A DNA stretch of 64,000 nt from Daldinia sp. FL1419. Lineage: Eukaryota; Ascomycota; Sordariomycetes; Xylariales; Hypoxylaceae. Positions 55,061-64,000 of this stretch are shown here, in pieces. Numbering within the stretch: position 1 is the first letter of the stretch; each line of letters opens with the position of its first letter. The stretch is from positions 62,001-126,000 of the forward strand of contig MU623436.1 of the NCBI GenBank assembly GCA_025201765.1, written 5' to 3'. A model generated the notes under the pieces. That model saw nothing but the letters and a program-made list of their open reading frames with translations, was not told where the DNA came from and made no database searches. The translations under genes and the position numbers were made by a program.

Positions 55061-56131
55061 ATGGCATCACCGTCAGCTCCGCTCACCCAAGAGCAGAAAG
55101 ACTTCTTCCTCAAAAACGGCTACCTCAAGTTAAGCAATTGCTTCACACGCGAACAAGCCGCCTCCATAACCGAAGGGGTATGGACGCGCTTAGGCATGTC
55201 GCCCACGGACAAAACAACATGGACCAAAGAAAAGACCAACATGCCCTCGCACCGCTCCTTCGACTGCGTAGACTTTGCGCCCAAAGCGTGGAGCGCCATC
55301 TGCGAGCTTTGTGGCGGCGAGGACCGCGTGAATCCCGAGTCTCGGCATTGGCGGGACTCGCTGATCGTGAACTTGGGCACGGCGGAACGAGAGGGAAAGC
55401 CGGTCCCGCCGAAGGAGCTGACGAATTGGCACGTCGATGGCGATTTCTTCGTGCATTACCTGGATAGTCCCGAGCAGGCGCTGCTTGTTATCCCGCTGTT
55501 TACGGATATTGTGCCTGAGGGCGGTGGGACTATGCTTTGTCCGCCAGGGATCGAGGGGGTTGCGAGGCAGTTGTATGAGCACCCGGTATGCTATAATCCC
55601 TAACGCCTATACTTTTGAAGAAATATCGGAGCGCAGTGCTGATTTATGTCGCTATAGGAGGGCGTATCTCCACGCATGGTTCCGCGAGCGCATCCCGATT
55701 TCGCCCGCGAGAGGAACTTAGAATGGTACATCAACGTTGTGCAAAGCTGTGCAGACTCCGAATTCGTCGAGGCCATGGGCACCGTCGGCGACGTGTACCT
55801 TCTACATCCCTTGATGATGCACAGCGCAACAAGCAATGCGCAGCGCGCTGTGCGTATCATAACCAACCCACCCGTAAGTCTACGGGAGCCGTTCCAATTC
55901 GACAGGCCGAACGATGAGGAATACAGCCTCGTAGAGCGGAAGACCATGGCGGCAGTTGGAGGACAGGAGAAGTTGAGAGGGTGGAAGATTACCACGCCGA
56001 GGGAACGAGTGGTACCGGAACGGGTGCGTATTCAGGAGGCGATGAAGAGGGAGGAGTTGAGGAGGTTAGAGGAGGAGCAGAAGCTTAGGCAGGGACAGGG
56101 GCAGGGAAAGGTTGCCGTTGCTGCGGCTTGA
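55061..56131 (+). CDS. Second PhyH-family Fe(II)/2-oxoglutarate dioxygenase-like protein
   Basis: Two exons, 55061-55585 and 55658-56131, give 332 aa. Iron ligands are His124 and Asp126 in NWHVDGDF and His230 in HPLMMHSAT; Arg238 (AQRAVRI) should bind 2-oxoglutarate, so the site is intact. N-terminus LTQEQKDFFLKNGYLKLSNCF is the usual PhyH start. VPEGGGTMLCPPGIEGVA and LFTDIV are core strands. The C-terminal ~50 residues are a charged helix (MKREELRRLEEEQKLRQ) beyond the catalytic fold. It belongs to a different branch from the PhyH gene at 20.7-22 kb: no HYDQ block, different spacing. Substrate unknown; such fungal proteins are widespread outside biosynthetic clusters. Confidence 0.88.
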
Positions 56132-56657
56132 GGAGTGATGAGGAAATATAATAAGGAGACTGAATTGCACGTCGGCCTATATGATGATATTTATGCCGGG
56201 AAATACTATAGCCCCTTTTTAATCCGCGTAGTTTTGGTTAAGAAGCTTACCCGATTCATAGCCTTATACGATCTCTCGATTCTATCTTGATTGGACATTA
56301 CGACTGCAATTAATAAATATTTTACATGCTCAACTCAAGAGACTGAATCTATGCAGCTTGAGTGTGTGGGTATATGAGTGTAAATATTTAATTGAGTAAG
56401 ACTGGATGCCCCTATTATACAGTTGTTTGCAGAGAGGAAATAAGGGGCCTAGTTAAACGGATTTTCCAGTGATAGTTACTAATAGCCAAATTCCGAAAAT
56501 TTAATTGTTAGCAACCCCAACTCTCTACTTTACACCCGTTTATACAACACAATTTCTACTACAGATTTATATTTTACCTACTAACCTAGAATTATCACCC
56601 ATTTCGAATACCGAACTCCTCTATTCCTCTTTAGATCTTAGGAAAGCAAAATTTCAA
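56132..56657. other. Intergenic, 526 bp
   Basis: 3' flank of the PhyH-like gene and promoter of the DHFR gene. The DHFR frame extends left to a TTG at 56505 but the sequence there is unlike the family, so it is treated as leader. Confidence 0.6.
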
Positions 56658-57317
56658 ATGTCCAATCCCTCGTTTTCTACGGCCATGCTTCCCACGGAGT
56701 TAACCCTCATCGTGGCCGCCACCCGCACCATGGGCATAGGCCGCAGCGGCACGTTGCCGTGGACCGGTCTCAGGAAAGAGATGGCATATTTCGCACGCGT
56801 AACTAAGCGCTTGCCAGAATCTTCGTCTACGGATTCTGCTTCTACTATAAATGCCGTCATCATGGGTCGTAAGACCTGGGATAGCATACCACCTAAATTC
56901 CAGCCGCTGAAGGGACGTCTGAATGTTGTTATTAGCAGGTCGCATGCTAGCTCGGAGCAGGAAACGGCGGAAGAAGTAGGAACTGAAGGACCGGTTAAAG
57001 TAAACTCGCTGGAGCAAGCACTTGCGCACCTCAAGGCTGCTAGTATAGGCCGGGCATTCGTCATTGGTGGCGCGCAGATCTACGAGGCGGCACTGGAACT
57101 CGAGGAAGCGCGGCGCATACTACTGACACGGGTACTATCGCCTGATTTCGAGTGCGATACACTCTTCCCTCTTAACCTCCAGGAGGACAAGGCTGGCAAC
57201 TGGGTTAAGAGGTCTAAGCAAGAATTAGATACTTGGACAGGGGAAACCGTACCCGAAGGCGTGCAAGAGGAAAACGGAACGCAGTATGAATTTGAGATGT
57301 GGGAGCGGGTTGATTGA
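56658..57317 (+). CDS. DFR1: Dihydrofolate reductase
   Basis: NADPH-dependent reduction of dihydrofolate to tetrahydrofolate, needed for thymidylate and purine synthesis. Single exon, 219 aa. Motifs: LTLIVAATRTMGIGRSGTLPW, LRKEMAYFARVT, AVIMGRKTWDSIP, KGRLNVVISR, FVIGGAQIYEAAL, and LFPLN. The substrate-binding acid is Glu in LRKEM and the NADPH loop is VIGGAQIY, both intact. The start is either 56658 (MSNPSFSTAMLPTEL) or the second ATG, ten codons in; relatives begin just before LPTELTLIVAA, so the shorter form is possible. Between MLPT and the stop the protein is full length. Confidence 0.96.
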   Translation: MSNPSFSTAMLPTELTLIVAATRTMGIGRSGTLPWTGLRKEMAYFARVTKRLPESSSTDSASTINAVIMGRKTWDSIPPKFQPLKGRLNVVISRSHASSEQETAEEVGTEGPVKVNSLEQALAHLKAASIGRAFVIGGAQIYEAALELEEARRILLTRVLSPDFECDTLFPLNLQEDKAGNWVKRSKQELDTWTGETVPEGVQEENGTQYEFEMWERVD

Positions 57318-57533
57318 GTCGACCGATATCTAGGTACTTTTACGGTCTGGTATATATGTACACTTATAGATCTCTACGAGATCGAGATCATTTTATCTTC
57401 TATTTTTACTGCGCACGCAAAACATAGCGTTATGCAGCCCCTTATGCCAGACCGACTTTTCGTCTTCGCATAACGTGCCGTCATTATAATTTTTAACCTA
57501 CCAACCGAGTCCGTATCATACACCTGCCGAGCC

Positions 57534-58512
57534 TTAAACAGCGACCTTCTGCACCGGCGGCGTGTCCTGCGCTAGCCGTCCTTCGATTTCTCGCACGGGC
57601 TTATCGACGAGTGCGAGCTCGTTCTTCGCGGGCCACTTAAACACGGCTTCGGTCTGGTAGTGTAGGGCTTCGTCGGGGATTTGGTCGAGCATTTTTAGAC
57701 ACAGTCGCATCCAGCTGACCACGGCGGCTAACGAGCGCACGTCGATGTCTTCGCGGGCTTTGAACACGTTGCGCCAGACGGCAGCAGCGAGCACTGCATC
57801 GCCCTTGATTACCCCCTCGTCGTATGCGGCGATTAGCCCGCGCCATTGGATGAAGAGGTCTTTTAAGTAACGGTGTCGTAGGCCGCGCGAGGTGATGCCG
57901 TGGGTCAGGTCCATGCGCTCCTCGGCGTCGAAGAAGAAGTGGTCGGTAATCTGTCGCTGCCACGAGCGCGCTGCCTCGGGTTCGAGATCTCGAAGTCGGG
58001 CGAATACTAGGTATAGGTGCAGCATCGTGATTTGCGACCACGTGCTGAAAGTCGGCGCGAGTTTGAATTCTACAGGGTGAGACGAGAATGTTTAGCTACG
58101 TTACTGATGCTGTTATGAGGCAATAGGTCAAATAAAGGCATCAAGTACCTTCGTGCCACATCGTCTTCCCCTCTCCTATATCCTCGCCCTCTGCCGTCTT
58201 AGTTATCGTGCCCGCTTTCCTGTCCTTGTCGGGGATGGTATAATGCGCCTCGCGAGCGCAAGCTTTATATATGTTTTCGGTAGCATGGACGATACGGTAT
58301 GGCTCGGCCGAGCTCTTGAATACCTTGGCGATAGTCTCGCGGATACTTAGGGCTGGTTGGGGAGTGCTTCCGAAGCTTCGTTTCTGATGGGATTGGGAGC
58401 CGACAACTGGGGCGATAAGTCGCCGCGCTGCACCGGCATTTTGAATTTCTGTAATCGAGCCGGCTTGACGGCTTAGCAGCATGAGCTGCCGTCTACATGG
58501 TCGACACGCCAT
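57534..58512 (-). CDS. CBP3: Ubiquinol-cytochrome c reductase assembly chaperone (Cbp3 / UQCC1 type)
   Basis: Mitochondrial chaperone that with Cbp6 binds newly made cytochrome b during complex III assembly. Two exons, 58512-58149 and 58069-57534, give 299 aa. The N-terminal ~45 residues are basic and lack acids (MACRPCRRQLMLLSRQAGS, RRLIAPVVG, QKRSFGS), a good mitochondrial presequence. The family core follows: FKLAPTFSTWSQITMLHLYLVFARLRDL, QITDHFFFDAEERMDLTHGI, RGLRHRYLKDLFIQWRGLIAAYDEG, LAAAVWRNVF. The join at 58149/58069 gives HEEFKLAPTFSTW. Convergent with DHFR, with only 216 bp between stops. Confidence 0.93.
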
Positions 58513-58900
58513 TTGCTACCTTTTTGGAAAGAGGAAGGTAATTATCGCTAGGAGGGGTATCGATCCCCTTGGGTGAGACCAGTTACTAAATGTAGGTACT
58601 TGGGGTATTAGTTGATTCACGTCATTGACATGGGCACATTGGGGGGAAAAAATTTAAGAAGCCAAAAAAAAAAGAAGCGTGAAGCTTGGACCCCTGCTCG
58701 ATAGTGAGATCTACGACAGGGATCTAGATCTACCTAGTACAGGTACAATATACATCTTGATCGCAAACCAGCAACCATTCAATTTCCACAGATTAGTAAT
58801 CTCTCGATATAAACTGTGGAATTATACTATATACTCGTCATCTCCTTTATGGCATTTATACGTCATTATATTTATATGAGGTAATGATACGATAGTCGAT
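58513..58900. other. Intergenic, 388 bp
   Basis: Promoter of the CBP3 gene and 3' flank of the ketoacyl-synthase gene. Contains an inverted repeat AAGGGGATCGATACCCCT (on the minus strand, 58553-58570) and an A-rich run at 58664-58675. No gene. Confidence 0.6.
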
Positions 58901-60309
58901 CTAGTCGAGTCGGGAGAAGGCTAACGTCGCGTTGGTACCTCCAAAACCGAAACTATTCGATAGAGCAACTTTGATCTCCTTCTCTTGAGCTTCGAGAGGC
59001 ACGAAGTTGAATTTAGGCTCGACGTTGGGTTTTATTAGATTTAGTGTTGGAGGAAGGGTATTCTGTTAATAAGTTGGTTAGCTACTAGGTACGAGAATCA
59101 AGCTTGTGTATAGGATGAAAACTTACTTCGACAATGGCTAGAATAGCGAAAACAGCTTCGATCGCACCAGCAGCTCCAAGAAGATGTCCGATGGACCCTT
59201 TCGTGCTACTGACGGAAATTTGGCCTTCGGTAGAATATCCTTCCTCCCCTGCCATCAGGGAACGGATTGCAAGGGCCTCCGCGAAATCGCCGACAGAGGT
59301 CCCGGTTGCATGCGCGTTGATGTAGTCGACTTGGTGAGGCTTGATTCTAGCATTCACTAAAGCCTTCTTCATAGAGCGATATGCCCCTGATCCATCTTCG
59401 CGAGGAGCCGTCATGTGATTAGCGTCACCGCTACACCCATATCCTTTTAATTCGGCATATATACGAGCACCCCTTGATTTGGCATGCTCTAGCTCTTCTA
59501 AGACGACTACTGCTGCGCCTTCAGCGACAACAAATCCGTCTCGCATCTGGTCGAAGGGCCGACAACTTGAAGGCGGGTCGTGATTGAAAGCGGTAGATAA
59601 TGAACGCGATCTCCCGAATCCCGCGAATGTTAGAGGGTGAATGCACGACTCCGACCCCCCTGCAACCATAACATCGGCATCCCCAAATGCAATAAAGCGT
59701 GAAGCATCTCCGATAGAATGTGCACCTGTAGTGCAAGCCGTAGTCACAGCATGATTAGGACCCTGGAAGCCATATTTCATTGCAATATGTCCCGCTGCTA
59801 AATTGATAAGGATCTTGGGTACGAAGAGCGGAGATACCTTCTTGTAACCCTATCTTGAAGATTTAGTAAATATCCAATTATTAAAACGATGTATATAATC
59901 TTACACCTCGTTCGTAGACAATGCTGGTATTGTACATTTCGTCTAGATTTCCGATACCGCTTCCCAGACAGACGCCGGTCGATTCTAAGTCCTCCCTTTC
60001 ACGTGGCTTCCAAGAGGCATCTTCGAGAGCCATCTCCGCTGCAGCCATCGCATATTGCGTAAATGTGGACATGCGCCGCTGATCCGAAACTGTCAGCCAG
60101 TCCTCAGGACGCCACGAGTTACCACCGGCACCCGACTTTGGGACGATCCCGGCCACGGTGCTCGTAAGCTCACGCCATCGTTTCTGCGGTTCGAAATCCG
60201 CAACGCTGACGATGCCCGAGTGTCCAGCAATTAGCCTATTCCATGTATGACGAACATTTACGCCAAGGGGTGTGATGGCGCCGAGGCCTGTGACAACAAC
60301 TCGGCGCAT
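58901..60309 (-). CDS. CEM1: 3-oxoacyl-[acyl-carrier-protein] synthase, mitochondrial type (Cem1)
   Basis: Condensing enzyme of the mitochondrial (type II) fatty-acid pathway, which supplies octanoate for lipoate. Three exons, 60309-59905, 59849-59127 and 59062-58901, encode 429 aa, like bacterial FabF. Catalytic triad: Cys174 in VTTACTTGAHS, His315 in NAHATGTSVGD, His357 in KGSIGHLLGAAGA with Lys352; the C-terminus has NSFGFGGTNATLAF. N-terminus MRRVVVTGLGAITPLGV starts directly in the catalytic fold, without an obvious presequence; there is an in-frame stop before any upstream ATG. The first join gives ERGGYKKVSPLFVPK, one glycine longer than expected, so that donor (59904) may be off by one codon. 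The enzyme appears complete. Confidence 0.95.
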
Positions 60310-61207
60310 TCTTTGCCATATCCAGGAGTTCCTGAGCTCGATCTATGATTCACAAGTGTTCATATCATTGATATATATATATATATTGCAGTATAAGATG
60401 AGTATGCCCGTCCTTGAATATTTTCATGAATATTGAGAAATTAGAATGCTTCGGATGATATAAACTGAATTACGCGATTATGAAATTACCCGATTTTTAT
60501 TCTTTGATGAGAAAAGGGTCTTGCTTATGTAATTTAATGTGTTTTTACAACGGGTGTGGGAAGCGGTATTATTTTATGTAGGCAGGGATAAAGCAATGAT
60601 CCCGGCACCCAGGTACCTAAGGTTACTAATGCCACGCGATGGTTATCTAAATTTAGTTTCAGGATAACAGCGAACTTACCTATTCAACCTAACCTAGTAA
60701 CTTAGAACTACGCATCATCCATTACCTTTCATAGTTTTGCAAAATTATAGAAAGCGGCTACGGTTTATAGAGAATTTCACCGGATACTCAATATATATAA
60801 TTCTGTATTTTAATTGACCTACTCAACCTATCAAAACTCCAATTGCTCAGCTCGTACGAAAATCAATATTTGAACACGTTTTGAGCGTTCGGCAGCTCAA
60901 GACGGACGCCAATTGGCTGCGGAGCTAAACGGAATTTCACTGCATCAACTTTCGGTTTTATTTTATCACTTGCGGTTGTCTTACAGCTATTCGAACGCCA
61001 TCGGCTTATCGGACAATGTCTTCCTAGAGATAGCTGGCTTTTATGGCTCGCCATTCTGTTTCGCTGAACACGGACAACCCGTGTCAACCATATTTCAGGG
61101 GTAATACCTTCAATGTTACCTTAAACGGTATCACTAGCTACCCTTTCAACTTGAGGATCAAAACGTCATCTTTCGGGTCCGTCACTGGATAATATATACC
61201 TTACGAA
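60310..61207. other. Divergent promoter region, 898 bp
   Basis: Between the ketoacyl-synthase and OPT transporter genes, so it should hold both promoters. A TATATATATATATATAT run is at 60370-60386. Short overlapping frames at 60863-61104 lack family content. Confidence 0.6.
60370..60386. repeat. (AT)n microsatellite
   Basis: Alternating AT of about 17 bases, 60 bp upstream of the ketoacyl-synthase start codon. Confidence 0.9.
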
Positions 61208-64000
61208 ATGGGTGACCTTCGCTCTGCACGGCCGTCTGGAACGGCTGGTGGAGGGGAAACGGACGAGGATGATCGCATCTCAGAATACGGATCCGACCTC
61301 GATGAGGCTCCTGGTGAGATAAGACATCGAGCGAGAAAATCTGGGGAGCGTCCTCGTAGAGCCTCAAGAAATGGCGCTGCAAACGACTCGAAACGTGATA
61401 TTCCTGAATGGACCGAGTCTAGTGACTGGAACGACAATGACTATGAAGAGGGCGAAGAGTATGAGCACCTGCTGGATCCCAATCTCCCAGACGGAGAGAC
61501 TATAGAATTGCATCGAATGGATTCTGGGAGTCTAGCATCGTTCGACGACGAAACTGCTTCTAAAGCAGGCGAAGAGAACTCGCCGTATGAAGAGGTACGA
61601 GCTGCAGTGCGTAACTACGACGAAGATCTCCCATGCAACACTCTTCGAGCATGGTCAATTGGGTTAACATTGGTTCTTGTTGGCGCATCAATGAATACTC
61701 TCTTTTCGTTAAGACAGCCCTCAATCGGTCTAGGTGCTCTCATTGCCCAGATTATCGCTTGGCCGCTCGGTCGCGCCTGGGAGAGAGTAGTACCCGATCG
61801 ACAAATTAGGATGTTTGGCCTAAGATGCGATTTAAATCCGGGATCCTTCAACATAAAGGAGCATTCCATTATCGTTGTTATGGCCTCCGTATCTTTCTCT
61901 GTAGCTTACGCTACTGACATCATCCTTGCGCAGTTGGTATTCTACAAGCAAAACTTTGGAATAATGTTCCAACTCATCTTGACGATATCAACGCAGTCTC
62001 TCGGATATGGCATTGCTGGAATGATGCGAAAGTTCTTAGTATACCCCGCCTCTATGATCTGGCCTGGTAATTTAGTCGCCGTCGCTCTAATGAATGCGAT
62101 GTATGAGAAGCATCAAGCGCCGGATCCGTCTATCATCGGCGGGCGTATGCCCAGATATAGGTGGTTTGGTATTGTGACTTTTGTCTCTGCCATATACTAC
62201 TTTATTCCTGGATACTTTGCTCAGTTTCTGAGTGTCTTTGCTTTCCCGACGTGGATGGCCCCTCAAAACCCAGTAGTTAATCAATTGTTTGGTGGAACTA
62301 CGGGCCTGTCTTTGCTGCCGATTACTTTTGACTGGACACAGATTTCTGGATTCGTAGGCTCGCCTTTGACATTTCCATGGTTCGTCTCTATAGTCTTGTG
62401 ATTCCATCATGGGTATGACGTTCATGTTTAGCCGCTAATTAGCTACTAGGCATGCCATCGCAAACACGACTATCGGCGTGGTGCTATTTTACATCATACT
62501 CTCTACGCTTTTCCATTATACTGGCGTGTGGTATGCTCGGTTCTTGCCGATGAGTGACTCTTCAACTTACGACAATACTGGTGCCACGTATAACGTGTCG
62601 AGAATATTGACTTCCCAATTCACTTTGGACGAAGAAGCCTACAAAGCCTATTCGCCCATATTCATCAGGTTAGATACCCCCTATTCCTAACATATAACTC
62701 TAGCTCACACGAGACACAGTACAACTTTTGCATTGTCTTACGGATTATCATTCGCGGCTATCACTGCCTTGATAGTATATACTTATTTGCATCACAGCAA
62801 AGCTATCTGGGATCAATACCGGAACAGCACTAGTGAAAAGCCTGACAGTATGTATAATCCAGGGCCTTGCTTCGGAAGATATCTATTAAATTCGAATGAA
62901 CCCCCTGTAGCTTGCTTAGTGATTTCTAACGTATAACATTTTAGTACACATGAAACTTATGCAGAAGTACAAGGAAGCGCCATCATGGTGGTATTTTTCG
63001 CTATTCACAATTGTCCGTTCTCTCATTTCCAGGCCCCTCAAGACTTCGATAGTTAATCTGTCATATAGGTGCTTGGCTTGGCCTTTGTTTCAGTCTTAGC
63101 TTATCCGACCAATCTGACTTGGTGGGCTTTCTTGCTTGCTGTGGGAATCTCCTTTGCCTTCTCGTTGCCAATTGGCATTATCCAGGCCGTTACGAACCAC
63201 CAAATCGGGCTAAACGTCTTGACCGAGTTTGTCTACGGCTATATTCAGCCCGGACGACCTCTAGCTCTCATGTTGTAAGTATATGTTGCCAGTATCTCTA
63301 CGTTCCACTAATAAGTTCCGTTTAGGTTCAAAACATACGGTTATATCACAATGTAAGTGGCTAGGAACACCTCTGGCTTGGAATCACGTTTAACCTAATT
63401 GTTCAGGGCACAAGCTTTGAGCTTCGTCTCCGATTTGAAATTCGGCCATTACATGAAAATTCCTCCACGGACTATGTTTATGGCTCAAGTCGTCGCAACG
63501 ACATTTTCATGCTTCATACAGATCGCGGTCCTTAACTTCGCATTGGGTAATATTGAGGGTGTGTGCGAATTGACGCAGCCACAGCGTTTCACTTGCCCCG
63601 GAGGCCGGGTGTTCTTCTCAGGTACCTACCCTGTTTCTAAAACCTCCTCGTCCAATCGCTTACATGTATGGCCTCACAGCTTCTGTCATTTGGGGCTTAA
63701 TCGGTCCCTCCCGGGTGTTCTCCCCGGGTCAGATATACTCAGGGCTTCTTACATTCTTCGTCATTGGTGCTATCGCTCCTGTAGCCTTCTGGTTTGCAGC
63801 GCGCCGGTGGCCGAAATCGGGTGCCAAATATCTGATGGCGCCACTGATATTCGGTGGTGCGGGCTCGATTCCGCCGGCGACGCCCCTTAACTATCTATCG
63901 TGGGGTGTTGTCGGCTACATATTCCAGTACGTAATTAAGAAGCGCCATTTCCGTTGGTGGAGCCGTCTGAATTATCTTACATCAGCTGGACTTGACCTTG
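61208..64000 (+). CDS. Oligopeptide transporter, OPT family (3' end off window)
   Basis: Proton-coupled plasma-membrane carrier for small peptides or glutathione. Eight exons so far: 61208-62379, 62450-62668, 62720-62847, 62945-63012, 63069-63274, 63326-63352, 63407-63621 and 63680 onward, coding at least 785 aa with the frame still open. A ~140-residue acidic hydrophilic N-terminus (DEDDRISEYGSDLDE, DYEEGEEYEHLL) precedes the membrane domain. OPT blocks include LRAWSIGLTLVLVGASMNTLFSLRQPS, NPGSFNIKEHSII, VYPASMIWPGNLV, NQLFGGTTGL, and TLFHYTGVWYARFLPMSDS. GLLTFFVIGAIAPVAFW and SWGVVGYIFQYVIKKRHFRWW are near the end, so only the last ~60-90 residues are missing. Exon 6 is 27 bp. Divergent from the ketoacyl-synthase gene. 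Confidence 0.93.

Noticed and set aside
58550..58572. Perfect T-arm-like hairpin (AGGGG, 7-base loop, CCCCT) on the minus strand
   Set aside because: No matching acceptor, D or anticodon arms in the expected 70 bases; treated as a simple palindrome.

Overview
This window is nuclear DNA from a filamentous ascomycete (Pezizomycotina), most likely a Sordariomycete. The evidence is short introns (about 47 to 200 bp) with GTRNGT donors and CTAAC-type branch points, compact genes on both strands, and typical mould genes (PhiA, BtgC-type GH17, Pth11/SAT4-type 7TM, Mir-type siderophore transporter). Intergenic DNA is full of short ACCTACCT / AGGTACCT motifs. I found 25 protein-coding genes, the last running off the right edge. 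No rRNA, convincing tRNA, CRISPR array or intact transposon was seen. Exon joins were worked out by hand; spliced lengths are multiples of three for every complete gene.

Left (0.8-7 kb): lunapark (ER junctions) and a GRIP-domain golgin (trans-Golgi tethering) lie head to head. Middle-left (8.6-24.4 kb): an accessory-looking block with a lactose-permease-like MFS transporter, a Mir-type siderophore transporter, then four genes all on the minus strand (TAP-type serine hydrolase, fungal-rhodopsin 7TM protein, BBE-type FAD oxidoreductase, phytanoyl-CoA-dioxygenase-type iron enzyme), closed by a second sugar-transporter-type MFS gene. Two oxidative tailoring-type enzymes, a hydrolase, a sensor-like membrane protein and three transporters suggest uptake and modification of an environmental metabolite, but no PKS, NRPS or terpene synthase is present.

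Centre (24.7-43.3 kb): small and surface-related genes (113-aa hypothetical, PhiA cell-wall protein, 147-aa nuclear-type protein, single-pass membrane protein, 188-aa hydrophilic protein, GH17 beta-1,3-glucanase) and two large low-complexity proteins, one ending in an unrecognised six-cysteine zinc-binding-type domain. Long AT-rich, repeat-dense spacers lie between them.

Right (46-64 kb): mostly housekeeping metabolism: Vba/Fnx1-type vacuolar amino-acid transporter, 6-phosphogluconolactonase, Pho13-type phosphatase, a second PhyH-family protein, dihydrofolate reductase, Cbp3-type complex III assembly chaperone, mitochondrial-type 3-oxoacyl-ACP synthase, and a partial OPT oligopeptide transporter.

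I did not find a clearly unprecedented system. The best leads are the 8.6-24.4 kb block, the novel-looking cysteine domain at 41.2-41.5 kb, and the dispersed palindromic AGGTACCT family that avoids coding exons.
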